Shown piece after piece: positions 34,160 to 44,259 of a stretch of 64,000 nucleotides of DNA (position 1 is its first letter; the number at the start of each line of letters is the position of its first letter). The stretch spans positions 6,817,845 to 6,881,844 of the forward strand of contig JAQFVV010000027.1 of NCBI GenBank assembly GCA_028023455.1, written 5' to 3'. The notes beneath the pieces are model-generated. The model ran no database searches, had not been told where the DNA came from, and saw only the letters and a program-made list of their open reading frames with translations. The DNA comes from Epiperipatus broadwayi. Taxonomy: Eukaryota > Onychophora > Udeonychophora > Euonychophora > Peripatidae. The position numbers were made by a program, and so were the translations under genes.

Positions 34160-34280
34160 AATAAATTTTACATCATCTTTCAATCAATGCATGCATTATG
34201 TAGTAACATAGTTTAGCTATTCATTATAAAAAATTGTGAAATACTAGCATGTCTGAATCATAAATTATGTTTTATACCTT
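34160..34280. repeat. Mariner-related MITE end fragment
   Basis: A close direct copy of 33615-33735 (catcatctttcaatcaatgc ... tctgaatcataaattatg). It ends abruptly where the HR1 repeat begins. Confidence 0.6.
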
Positions 34281-34284
34281 CCTA

Positions 34285-34720
34285 GATCATCTCCCCAGCT
34301 ATCCATATTATTGAAAATCTGATGATGGAATGCTCAAAGCTGTTGTTGATGCCAACATTATTGTCATATCCATGTTGACTTAAGTCACGGTGTCTTATCA
34401 TATATAGGATGCCCATTTAAGTACTTCATCAGATGTTCAATAACATGGATGGCTGAAGAGTTGGAGGGTGGAGAAGATTGAAGCCTCCCCATTGAAGTTT
34501 GAATATTTTCTACCAATATAAATGGAGCACCGATTATATAAATGTACGGGAGATGATAATACAAAACAACAGATGAGTGCTGGTTCAGCATGGTATACAC
34601 ATATTGGAGCTCACCTTTTTCACATGTATGTGGTCATGTGTATTGGTTATATAAGATGGAGTGGCTAGCTGAAGGGAGCTTGAACGTCTGTGTTCAAATC
34701 ACTTCTAATTTTTATCATTA
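34285..34720 (+). repeat. HR1 repeat, monomer
   Basis: HR1 marks in order: 'gatggaatgctcaaagc', 'ggatggctgaagagttgg', 'gattgaagcctccccatt', hammerhead region, 'gtggtcatgtgtattgg', 'aagatggagtggctagctga', 'ttgaacgtctgtgttcaaat'. The hammerhead (about 34550-34615) has CAGATGA and GGTA in place of CTGATGA and GAAA, so it is dead. Confidence 0.65.
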
Positions 34721-34724
34721 ATTG

Positions 34725-35450
34725 CATATTAATGAGCTGAAATCATATGGAATGCATAAGCATGTATTATTTATTTATTCAGGGTTGATTTTGTATGCTG
34801 AGAATGTTTAATCTAGGCCTTCAGTAAGTTGCTTAAATGGTAGAATGGTATAATCTTAGTAGTGTCATTCATTCATAACTTTACAAATAACTATTTAAAA
34901 ATATTTTAGGACTAATGAACAGGCACTACAGTATAAGGTAAAGAAGGTTAAACCCATTTTCAGTACATTCACTGTTTTGTGTGGGTTAGCATAATAATAA
35001 AATTCCAGGATTGATTCTTAATCAAGTAAAAGCAAAAACAGGTAGCTTAGGTTAACTGTGCAAAACCTCCAAATGCATAGTGAGCCATCGGGAGACTCTA
35101 TCATCATGTGACTTCTTGTAAAAATATTCATGGGAGTATTTGTTGCATTTAGTTATAGTTTTCGAAACTAACTCTTTTATTCATATACAAACATCTATAG
35201 ATTGTACGTTTTAAATTAAATATATATATATTTTAGATGTACATGTATTTTTAAGGAGGGTACATGTGTCATCTAAGCTATAGGATTGATTATCTTTAAA
35301 GCCTCAGTACTGCTCTAATGTCATTCTATCAGTCTTAGGTTTAGAAGTTTGATAAGATTGGCAATCCCATTAGCAGTGACAGTGGCAGTTTTTTAGAAGT
35401 ACTTTACAACCATCAATCTTTAGTGAGATGTGAATAAACACAAATCCTGA
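34725..35450. other. Unassigned region
   Basis: No supported feature apart from a short ta run (35219-35230). Confidence 0.4.
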
Positions 35451-35518
35451 ACTACATAATATTTCTGCAGTGTAATTTTCACTACATCACTCTCATAAGA
35501 TGTGAAAAAGGCGTATTA

Positions 35519-35580
35519 TCTCCAAGATGCACATTTCATACTGAACCAGCACTCATAAGTTGGCTCAGATCTCAATGTCT
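35519..35580 (-). ncRNA. Hammerhead-like motif in HR2, one core change
   Basis: Minus strand: CTTATGA (G5 to T), stem II GTGCTG/CAGTAT with loop GTT, GAAA intact, helix III ATG/CAT, C at the cleavage position, then TTGG pairing with CCAA. The lost G5 predicts inactivity. Confidence 0.55.
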
Positions 35581-36129
35581 TACATATATCTTTATCATTG
35601 TTTGAGCTTTTTATAATTTTTTTATTAGTCATTCATTAGACTAGAGATTGTCCACTTAATAAATAATATTTCCATAGTGTAATTTTCATTACACAACTCT
35701 CATGCAAGATAGGGACTGGTTTCTATCCACGTTTAACATCTTGTAGAGAGATGTAATCATAAACATATGACCAAAACATGCGAAAAAATGTATTATTCCC
35801 AAGATAACATTTGGCCATTCATCAATCAGCCTAGTTCAAAATTTCTTACCCATATCTTTATCACTGTTTAATACATATAGGTAGACAATACCAAAGTTTA
35901 ATTGATAAGTGTCAAATTTACTGCCCTCACAACTTTGACACAAATCATTTAATGGAAGTATATTAATAATTTTTATTAGTCATTCATTAGACTAGAGATT
36001 ATTCACTCAATGAATATTTCTGTTGTGTAATTTTTACTACACCACTCTTTCCCAAGGTAGGTACTGCATTCTATCTGCTTTTAACACCTTGTGGAGGGTA
36101 TGTTCATAAACACCTGACCAAAGATGTAT

Positions 36130-36181
36130 GATCCTCTAGGTGTACATTTCATGCCGAATCAACACTCATCAGTTGGCCTAG
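36130..36181 (-). ncRNA. Hammerhead-like motif in HR2 with wobble-preserved stem
   Basis: Minus strand: CTGATGA intact; stem II GTGTTG/CGGCAT pairs fully if G-U pairs are allowed, although four positions differ from the family. GAAA is intact. U16.1 next to the cleavage site has become C, which should block cleavage. Confidence 0.55.
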
Positions 36182-36589
36182 CTTACAATCTGTTACACAG
36201 AGCTACTGTGCCAAATTGTGCATTATGGAGATCATATGTCTTTTCCACATCTTTGGTCATATGTTTATCATTACACCCTTCCACAAGATATTAAAAGCGG
36301 ATAGAAATTAATTTCTACCTTGCTTGACAATGATGTACACTACATAAATATTATTCATTAAATGGATAATGAATAACTAATAAAAATATTAATATACACG
36401 AACGACATAATGATTTGTCGAATCTATTGGCTATATAAACAGAATCGAAGATCTTAAAAGTCATTAATGAATTTATCTCTTGATTGGAATCTCCAGTATA
36501 TATATATTTTATAGTTAATCTGGTTTTTTTAATAGAAAAAAACATATGCTAAATAAATAAATGTTGAATTTGTAATAAATCAATACTAC

Positions 36590-36890
36590 ATGGATCATTG
36601 GCATCAACAAGGGTTTGAGCATGGATGGCCGAAGAGTTGGAGGATGGAGAATATTGAAGCCTTTCCACTAAAGTTTGAATATTTGCTATCTTAATATAAG
36701 CGAGCACTGATTGTATATATGTGGGAGATGATGATCTGGGGTCAACTGATGAGTGCTGGTTCAGCACAAAATATGTGTATTGGAGATCATTTATCTTTTT
36801 TACATGTGTGTGGTCATGATATCGATTATATAAGATGGAGTGGATAGCTAAAGGAAGTTTGAAAGTCTGTGTTCAAATCCCCATTAATTA
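36590..36890 (+). repeat. HR1 repeat, monomer
   Basis: HR1 marks: 'atggccgaagagttgg', 'attgaagcctttccac', 'atcttaatataagcgagcactgattg', hammerhead, 'tggagatcatttatc', 'gtggtcatg', 'aagatggagtggatagcta', 'gaaagtctgtgttcaaatcc'. The hammerhead is treated separately. Confidence 0.7.
36731..36790 (+). ncRNA. Hammerhead-like motif in HR1, one core base from intact
   Basis: CTGATGA at 36746-36752, a perfect 6-bp stem II GTGCTG/CAGCAC, then AAAA (G12 to A) instead of GAAA, helix III ATA/TGT, A at the cleavage position, TTGG pairing with the upstream TCAA, and the outer helix ATGATC/GATCAT. All helices fit; only G12 is lost. Confidence 0.65.
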
Positions 36891-36894
36891 AATA

Positions 36895-37515
36895 TTGAAT
36901 TATGTTTTTTTTCTTTTATAGTAAATTAAGACTTAGATTTAAAATAGAAACTTTAAAAATCTCTTATTGTGCCATATTTTAATGACATAATATTAATTAT
37001 ATGCGGTGTATTTAAACTATTATTTTCATAATTATAACATTGATTTTTTTTAAATACTATATACAATTTGGCACACTTTTTAAAAAATTCTACTTGAGTT
37101 ATTTTTTCTATTTAAATCCGCCCTTTCTTTATGTTGATTGAATTTTACGCCTTTTGTTCGTTTTCTTTTGTAAATATATTATTTTATATTCTTAGACAAT
37201 AGGAAATAATTGATTAATCAGGTGATTTTCTTCCAGGCAGTAGTTATTCTTTCAGGTCACATCTTGGAAATTTCTTCGTGGATTTTGACAGAGTAAATAA
37301 CTAGTTAAACAATATCACGTAAAAAAGTTTACCGTAATTAAACACAACAGATTTGCAAAACGATTCTATTTATGTAGAATAAATTAATTACCAGGCAGCT
37401 CTTAATGAATCTAAAATTTTAATTGTTTTCCACTTGGAAGTATTCTTATGTAAATCGAATATTTTAAATATAAAAACTAATCCAAATGTACCCTATATAT
37501 TATTGCGCGATAGCA
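36895..37515. other. Unassigned AT-rich region
   Basis: No supported gene or repeat. Confidence 0.4.
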
Positions 37516-37519
37516 GTAA

Positions 37520-37650
37520 AATAGTGGTTTGATGTTGTGGTAAAGTTTCAAACTTTGGATTCAAGGTCCATGACTCCCAGCTCAAGTCTAACACTTCCAC
37601 TATTCAAACTTTCATGAACTCCCAAGCGATAAACTATTTATGTAGTAAAT
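37520..37650 (+). repeat. SINE-B copy, plus strand
   Basis: 'tggtttgatgttgtggtaaag' head, 'ttcaaggtccatgactc', and tail 'tcatgaactcccaagcgataaacta'. A direct match in order with the family at 29000-29640 (opposite strand). Confidence 0.5.
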
Positions 37651-38309
37651 GGGTAAAATAGTTTTGAATAACTCACTGTAAGAGAAAGAAAGCTTTTCCA
37701 GAACCCATCCCAGATTAGCCAAAGACTGAACAGTGAGTTATCCCATGCTTTAGCTAACTATTCATTTACTAACCAATAGTTAGGTGGTTAACTATTTTGG
37801 CTAAGGGCATGTTTGGAATTTCTGAGCTACCAAAAACAAGTTAAATTACAGCTAAATTTGTTCGTACATTGTAGATATGATGTTCAATACAATTATGTTA
37901 TGGTGCTTTCTTCCTTATACCGTATATATAGTCTTATATATTATATCTTCTTTTGCAGATATAAATTGTGATAATGGTTAGATTGTATTGTAATGAGGTC
38001 AGTAACCTTTTCTTATTGCAATAGAATGATTGTTACAACCTCTTAATGTTCTGTGTTACCGAAGCCATTCAAAATATTACTGCTGTTCCATATTACAGTT
38101 TTAAAAATCTTCTTTTGTTTGGAGAAGTGCAGTTTTAAAAGGTGCCCTGCCTAGAAGGTTTTAAATTGCTATTGGCTGCATTCTTTATTACAATACAGAA
38201 GTCGCATATGAAATATCAAGATTCTATTATTATTTCTTCTTATCTTTTGGAATTGAAATGTTAATATTTGATAAATAAATTACTCTGTTAGATGATTTAT
38301 TATCTATTA

Positions 38310-38810
38310 TAACTGTGTTTCAGTAAAAAGATGACCGACTGACGATTGGTTTTCTCCACAAAATACCTGCAGTGTCATATTTAAATCACATTACATAGCA
38401 ATGTAGTTTAGTTATTTACCACAAAATTCCATGGTGCTAGTGTGACTGGATCATGAATTTTCAACATGGAATGCGACTTTGGATACTTTAATTCATGGTT
38501 GAATAACATGTTAACATTACACTTTCATTTAAGGCATGCCTGAAACAGTTCAGACTGTGTATGGCAGTGAATCTACAAAGCACAAGAATGTTCCAAGAGA
38601 TTTGCAAGATTTCATGGTGGTAGGAAAAGCATTGAAGATGATCTACCAAGGGACAAAATATACAGTCACATTTTATGTTGTAAGTCATGATTCAGACAAG
38701 ATAGCACTCTAAAATTTTTGTGGTGAATAGCTAAACTGTGCTGCTACATAACACATGCATTCATTCGGAGATAGCATTGCACATAGGTTGGAAAGAACCA
38801 AAATTTCAAT
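38310..38810 (+). mobile_element. Mariner-derived element with N-terminal transposase remnant
   Basis: The ends are inverted copies: left 'tttagttatttaccacaaaa..tgctagtgtgactggatcatgaa', right its mirror at 38680-38770. The centre (38525-38660, + strand, several frames) keeps ET(V/F)Q..YG(S)ES, RF..F..GRKSIEDD, a match to the helix-turn-helix segment (RFxxGRxSxEDDxRxG) at the N-terminus of mariner-type transposases. The catalytic DDE/D part is absent. Likely parent of the MITEs at 33555, 34160, 56780 and 58370. Confidence 0.6.
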
Positions 38811-38814
38811 TTTT

Positions 38815-40130
38815 TTAATTTTAAACTCTAGATTGTGGACATAAAAATATGGATATATTAATCACAGAGCCACAAATACTTCTGCATCCTTTATGTATCA
38901 TTTAGTCTATTGTTTGATCAATCTTCATACAGATTACCACAAACAAGTAAGAGCAGATTGACACTTTTTGTAATTTTCATGACTTCATGTTGACTAAGAC
39001 TCATATCATTAAGATGCCAAAACACATAATCACATCTTTTAATTTAAAAATACAAATCTTCATTCCTATTATACCTATTGTCATTCTATCCATAATTTAG
39101 AATAAATTTATAAAAGATTTATTCAATTTTTTTTTTTTTAAATGTATGACTCCCATTTTATCAGTGTTCTTTTTTTTTAAAAAAAAATCAGATATAGGGA
39201 ATCATAGGAATTGGTTAACAATTCTCAATCTACTAATATAATTGAATTCATCCTCATTTTCATTAATCATCATCATCAGAAACAGTCACCATAACTACTC
39301 ACTAATGAGTATAGTCATTCTAACTATAAAAAAAGATAGATGACAAAGCAGACAGTAGTAGTAATTATAATAGTAATAATAATAATGATGATGATGATGA
39401 TGTGATTGTATAAACACACAATTCCATTGTCATAATTTGTATAGCAAGATGATCAATTGTATGAAAAGCCTATGGACCCTGCACTAATTTAAAAGACTAG
39501 AGACAGTAAGGAAAGAAGAATACAGTAAAGTTTGTATCAAAACTGTATCTAGCTTTTGATGAATCAACATCCTATCTAACCTAATCAGAAAATTTGACAC
39601 TAATCAATATATTATAAGGAAATTCAAATAATGGTATTTACAATTAAGATAACTGGATCTATTGATCAAAATAAATCTACACAACTTACCCACTAATGAT
39701 TTTCTTTGTAGAAGAACCATTAGTCTACACATTAATGCTGTGTTCTTTGTGTAATAGAGATAAAAAAAACCATGGAGCAGTTTTTATTAAAGTATTCTTT
39801 ATAATCCTATCCACCATCATTTATACCCTGCACTAATGTATAAGTGAGAACTTATGTAAGGTCTCTTTCCAATATAAGAATAATCATGGTCATTTTTTTT
39901 ACCCATTGATTTTTAAGATATCATTTTATTTTCATTCTTTCACGATGGAAACTTCAATCCATGTTTTCAGATAAATTTAATAAAATAAAAATCACAGGCC
40001 ACTGAATCATAGTTGGATATATTCATGGTCCCTTAGAGTCGGATCTTATTATCAATACCCCTGTAATTACATAAACTGATGATTAATGAATTGAGGAATT
40101 TTTATACATAATTCGTTTTTTAAATTATTT
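38815..40130. other. Unassigned region
   Basis: No supported gene. A triplet run (tgatga, 39386-39402) and a short segment at 39285-39330 that resembles 34085-34130 are the only patterns seen. Confidence 0.4.
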
Positions 40131-40243
40131 CATATACGGTTGAAGAGGGAGTGTGGAGTGGATTGAAGCCTGTCTAATTAAAGTGTGAATAATGTCTATC
40201 TTAATATATATCTGAGCACTTATTGCATATATGTGTAAAGATG

Positions 40244-40304
40244 ATAATCTGGACCAACTGATGATTGCTGGTTTAGCATGAAATATGTGTATATTGGTGA
40301 TTAT
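40244..40304 (+). ncRNA. Type I hammerhead ribozyme candidate, 5' member of dimer
   Basis: CTGATGA 40258-40264; stem II TTGCTG/TAGCAT with loop GTT (first pair U-U, last pair G-U); GAAA 40280-40283; helix III ATA/TAT; A at 40293 as predicted cleavage position. Helix I is CCAA/TTGG next to the core, then an internal loop, then ATAATC (40244-40249) with GATTAT (40299-40304). All invariant core bases are present. The outer helix differs from other HR1 copies by a compensated G-C to A-U change. The U-U pair at the base of stem II could weaken it. Confidence 0.7.
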
Positions 40305-40717
40305 TTGTATTTTGACATATATGTGTTCAAGTGTATCAGTGTTATGAGATAGTGTGGAGAGTGGTGGGTTGTGTGAAAGTCTGTGCTCATATACCCTATA
40401 TATTAATATATAGACACAGGTATATAATAAGCCTGTGTGTTTCAGTTATTACATAGTAGAGACGTCTGCCCATCCTTGTATATGTATTAAATGGATTAGG
40501 TCCTGTGCATGAGAGATCAGATTGACCTTAGGTCAACATGGGTGTGACAAGAATCTCGGCCTCAGGGTGGCCTTTGAGCATTCCATCATCAGATTTTCAA
40601 TTGGATGGACGGTTGAAGAGTTGGAGTGTGGAGTAGATTGAAGCCTGTCCATTAAAGTATGAGGATTGGCTATCTTAATATATATCTGACCTCTTATAGC
40701 ATATATGTGTAAAGATG

Positions 40718-40776
40718 GTAATCTGGACCAACTGATGATTGCTGGTTTAGCATGAAAGGCGTATATTGGTGATTAT
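40718..40776 (+). ncRNA. Type I hammerhead ribozyme candidate, 3' member of dimer
   Basis: CTGATGA 40732-40738, the same stem II as the 5' member, GAAA intact, A at 40765 as cleavage position, CCAA/TTGG and outer GTAATC/GATTAT (one G-U). Helix III is worn: only the A-U pair next to the cleavage site is clear. Probably weaker than the 5' member. Confidence 0.6.
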
Positions 40777-40859
40777 TTATCTTTTCAACATATATATATT
40801 CAAGTGTATCAGTGTTATAAGATAGAGTGGAGAGTGATGGGTAGTCGGATTGTATGTGA

Positions 40860-41305
40860 TGTCGATAAAGATTTTTTTAAAACAATGAGTATTTCAAATA
40901 GTAATTTTTAAAGCACTGAATTATATTTATTAGCATTTATTAACTATTTTTTAAATGTATTTGGATTGGATAATTATCACAAACTTTCAAATTATAAATG
41001 AAATAATTAAAAGCATTTAATTAAAAAAAATTATATTCAAAAATTTAAAGCTCTAAGCATAATAAGTTAATTAACAGGGAAATTAATCTGATTTTTTTTT
41101 TAATGTTGGAAATTCCCAAGGCTAAAAAAAAAATCTCAAATATTTTCATAACAAACAAACAAACAAAAAAAACTCTTAATTACCATATATGCTTAATTTC
41201 TTTATATAAATTTAATTAGATATTGATAATAATAATTGCAAAAGAATTAATTTAATTTTTTTGCAATATCTCCATTTATTTATTTTTAAACTAAACTTAA
41301 AATAG
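40860..41305. other. Unassigned AT-rich region
   Basis: No feature beyond A/T runs and an aaac repeat (41151-41170). Confidence 0.4.
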
Positions 41306-41470
41306 AGTTGACAATTCGTTAGATTAGAGTTTTTCCATTTAATGAATAATATTTCTGTAGTGTAATTTTCACTACACCATTCTCACTCACTGTAGGGAAT
41401 GATTTCTATCCGCTTTTAATACCTTGTGGTGTGATCTAATTATAAACGTGATCAAAGACATGAAAAAGAT

Positions 41471-41530
41471 ATGATTCCCATGATGCATATTTCATGCTAA
41501 ACCAGTATTCATCAGTTGGCCCTGATAACA
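41471..41530 (-). ncRNA. Hammerhead ribozyme candidate in HR2 (core intact)
   Basis: Minus strand: CTGATGA (41509-41515), stem II ATACTG/TAGCAT (A-U closing pair, one A-C mismatch), GAAA (41490-41493), short helix III, C at the cleavage position, then ATGG against CCAA. All invariant core bases are kept; helix strength is reduced. Confidence 0.6.
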
Positions 41531-41561
41531 ATCTCTTACATACATCTTTACCATTGTTCAG

Positions 41562-41617
41562 TAGATAGATAGATAGATAGATAGATAGACAGACAGATAG
41601 ATAGATAGATAGATAGG

Positions 41618-41668
<51 letters not shown>

Positions 41669-41731
41669 GTAGGTAGGTAGGTAGGTAGGTAGGTAGATAG
41701 GTGGGTAGGTAGGTAAGTAGGTAGATAGATG

Positions 41732-41792
<61 letters not shown>
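41562..41792 (+). repeat. GATA/GGTA microsatellite, 231 bp
   Basis: Runs of (gata)n with a central (ggta)n block and a few gaca and gatg units. The 4-bp phase is kept throughout, so a minus-strand frame of repeated YLSI is only the reading of the array. Confidence 0.95.
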
Positions 41793-42269
41793 TCAATTAC
41801 TATAGTTTAATTGATAAGTGTCAAACTTACCACCCTCACAACTTTGACACAAATCACTTAATGGAAGTATATTAAATAATACAAAAACTCTGTCAGATAA
41901 TGAAAATTAGTCTTCACATATAAAGTGCAATAAACTGAGTAGCTAAGATTCAAAAAAGATGTAATCATAAAAAACTATCTGGCAAGTGCTTTCGATACCA
42001 GAATCATGATGACGTATTAGAAGTATATTAATAATTTTTATTATTCACTAGAAGAGATTATCTATCTAACAAATAATATTTCTGTAATGTACTTTTCATG
42101 ATAACACTTTCACACATGGTGGGGACTGATTTCTATCCAATATTAATACCTTGTGGCAGGTTGTAGTCATAAACATATGACCATAATTACACTAAAAATA
42201 TTATTCATTAAAATAGATTTGAGTTGTAATGTTGTCACTGCATACATGCTCTACTACCATAGACACATC

Positions 42270-42425
42270 TAGTTTTTTCTTTCTTAATCGTTAGTTATTT
42301 CAATCACATTTCAACAGGATTTCTGGTTTGACCAATATACTTCCTTCCACATTCACATGGTATTTCATAGATGCAGTTTTTGCTTTTCAGCAATTCAAGT
42401 TTAGATTGTGTAGATGTCAGAAGTC
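42270..42425 (-). pseudogene. Penelope-like GIY-YIG endonuclease, N-terminal fragment
   Basis: Minus strand: KNCIYEIPCECGRKYIGQTRNPVEM then a stop. This is the start of a GIY-YIG domain (YEIPCxCGxxYIGQTxRxxxxR), in the form usual for Penelope-like elements and of a different subfamily from 27160-27528 (PCECG versus CPQPGC). Only the first ~40 residues remain. Confidence 0.65.
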
Positions 42426-42779
42426 CCAAACTGAGGTATGGCTGTGCAACTGTTCTAATGTTATATGATTGCTGTTAAAGATGACACCCTATCTTTTCTC
42501 TATATTTTAGTAAAAAAAAATACAAGTTTATCACCCAATAGCCATGTACAGTTGAAGGAACATGTTGAGTTGTGATTCATAGATTTTCATTATTTGAGCC
42601 TACTGTTTTATAACAGTTTTAAAATACATAGTCTCATTTCAATATGAATTCATATAACTAATTATTACCTAAGTTTATTTTATTACCAAACTTATTAGTC
42701 TCTTCTTCAAGTAAAATGGCAGGTTGGTGCAAAGCCTTAGGAGGATTATAATTGTTAACTGGCATGAATATAATTTTTA

Positions 42780-43110
42780 AAAATAATAGAATGGTTTTAT
42801 TGCTCAGGAGTTAATAAGAAGTTTGAGTTCTGGAACTACCTGAACCGGAATCAATTAGATGATCATATGTCCCAGAGTCTTACACTCTACTATTGTGCCA
42901 AATCATGCAGGAGCCTGCATGGTTTAGTTCAGTGTTAAAGGTCAGACTTGGAGTGTACGGTCCTTGAATTGATTCCAATTCTTGCATTTTTGGTGCTCAA
43001 ACTTTTTATAAACTTCCAAACAATAAAGCCATTTGATCATTTTTTCCCCATGTGGGTTAGTACAGTGGTAGACTGTCAGATTCAGGACTGTATGATCCTT
43101 GGAGTGATTC
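42780..43110. repeat. SINE-B cluster: one minus and two plus copies
   Basis: 42780-42915 reads as SINE-B on the minus strand ('ggttttattgctcaggagtt' on +). 42915-43045 is a plus copy with head 'ggtttagttcagtg', 'ggtccttgaattgattcc' and tail 'ggtgctcaaactttttataaacttcc..caataaagccatt'. 43050-43110 is a further head ('tgtgggttagtacagtggtag'). Head-to-head and tandem order. The frame 42948-43136 is chance. Confidence 0.6.
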
Positions 43111-43139
43111 CTTTACTGGTGCACCATCTATTGTAAGCT

Positions 43140-43405
43140 TGATTAATTGGTGACTTAAATCTTCATCTTTGGACAAGCATCAGGATTTTTGCATTTATCA
43201 ACGATGCTTGGTATCCAAAACTGGATTTAGTATAAAATCTTGGGCTGATTTTGAATTTTGGGTTACTAGCCTGAATGTTAATGTCGAATTGAAGATGGAT
43301 GCAAAATGCTTACCTGCATTGCCTGCAGCTCTCATTGATATTAAAATGCAATGGGGCATCTGGTAATCAATGATTACTTAAGCTTACACTAGATGGCACT
43401 AGAAT
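43140..43405 (+). repeat. HR3 fragments
   Basis: 'gacaagcatc..tttgcatttatcaacgatgcttggtatcc' and, at the end, 'aatggggcatctggtaatcaatgattacttaagcttacactagatggcact', the distal HR3 portion. The hammerhead core is absent. A 65-codon frame (43169-43366) is not supported as a gene. Confidence 0.45.
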
Positions 43406-43764
43406 AGAGCTGTTCTCATTTTGTTATATATTGTATTCATCGCTGAAAAGTATAACCTTTACAAGTTATCAATAACATGTTCTATTCCAAATCTAAAGAT
43501 AATGTTTTTTAAAACAGTAACTTGATCATTTTAAACACAATATTCTTACTAGTATGTGCAAATCTGCTGTTCAATCTTTCATCTTTTCTTTTTTCTACAT
43601 GTCTAAAGTTTTCTTTGCACTGGGATGTTCTTTTTTATATCAATGTAGAATGGAACAGTTTCTAAGTTTTTCATGTTTTAATTTTTTAATTTACATCTTA
43701 AAAAAAACATTATGTTATTGCTCATTGTTATATTTTATAATAAACCTTCTTTTGTCAATTTGGT

Positions 43765-43850
43765 TTTGTGATAGGTGTCTGACTTGGGATCTGGCTGACC
43801 CAAAATCAGTTCTGGCCTGGGGTTTGAACTTCTTATGAACTCTGTGCAAT
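43765..43850 (+). repeat. SINE-B fragment, plus strand
   Basis: 'gataggtgtctgacttggg', 'tgacccaaaatcagttctgg', 'gggtttgaacttcttatgaact'. The head and middle of SINE-B. Confidence 0.5.
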
Positions 43851-44030
43851 CAAGCTAGCCTTTTAGACATATAATAACTTGATGTAGCATTGCAGAAGAC
43901 CGGTATTTTCAAAGGTGACTTGGAGATATAATAGAAAAAAAATGTAGCATAGAAACCAAACCACAATTATTTGGTAACACTTCATAAACAAAAGAAATAA
44001 TTTTTAATATCCACGTACGCCATAAAAGAA

Positions 44031-44259
44031 TTCTTTAATTAAAAATATCTAGAGAATGAGATGGCTATTTATTGAGTGGATGTGCGAAAAATTCCAAGTT
44101 TTATGCGGGCTGAGTTCAAACCCCAAAATACATGTGAATATATATGCTTTACTTTAAAGCTATAAAACAACTGTAATTGCAAATTTTTTCTCTATTAATA
44201 ATAAACTATTTATATACAAATTTCGATTATTAAAATAACACTATTTTTAACAAAACAAG
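44031..44259. repeat. Left arm of a 4.3-kb inverted repeat
   Basis: This 229-bp arm mirrors 48058-48306 with small indels. Outer end ttctttaattaaaaatatc; landmarks attgagtggatgt, acatgtgaatatatatgc, ttactttaaa, gcaaattttttctctatt, cgattat; inner end ttttaacaaaacaa. The arms enclose a tRNA-like sequence and RTE copy 2. Without the RTE the structure would be a ~1-kb foldback or long-TIR DNA element. Confidence 0.8.

Larger units (their letters stand above)
35455..36390 (-). repeat. HR2 cluster: three tandem copies
   Basis: Three consecutive HR2 units start near 35455, 35620 and 35985, each opening 'aataatattt..gtgtaattttcac/ta'. They are separated by the shared junction '(ttaataa)tttttattagtcattcattagactagagatt'. 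The cluster closes with an inverted HR2 end (36230-36390). The second unit carries the small hairpin gtgtcaaa/tttgacac and, before it, a short 'tacatataggtagacaa'. At the same place in the copy at 41310 a 230-bp GATA array stands. Confidence 0.65.
40135..40855 (+). mobile_element. HR1 head-to-tail partial dimer with two hammerheads
   Basis: About one and a half units with a period of 474 bp. The blocks 'cggttgaagagggagtgtgg' (40138) and 'cggttgaagagttggagtgtgg'-like (40610), the hammerheads at 40244 and 40718, and the blocks 'gattattt..tcaagtgtatcagtgttat' (40300 and 40773) all repeat in order. A plus-strand transcript cut at both ribozymes would release a unit from 40294 to 40765 (472 nt). 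This is the arrangement of retrozymes and of hammerhead-bearing satellites in animals. It codes for no protein, so it would depend on another element's RT; Penelope-like helpers are an inference. Confidence 0.7.
41310..42200 (-). repeat. HR2 copies flanking a GATA microsatellite
   Basis: Opens 'agagtttttccatttaatgaataatatttctg', then 'cactacaccattctc', 'ttctatccgcttttaatacc', the reversed hammerhead, 'acatctttaccattgttcag', the GATA array, then 'aattgataagtgtcaaac...cacaactttgacacaaatcac' and 'ttaatggaag'. A second, partial HR2 end follows at 42030-42200. The microsatellite lies inside the repeat, not beside it. Confidence 0.65.

Noticed and set aside
40140-40860. Simple satellite DNA explanation for the HR1 dimer
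   Set aside because: HR1 units also occur singly and inverted at many separate sites, so dispersal as a mobile element fits better.
41548-41796. 82-codon minus-strand frame of repeated YLSI
   Set aside because: Reading of the GATA microsatellite.
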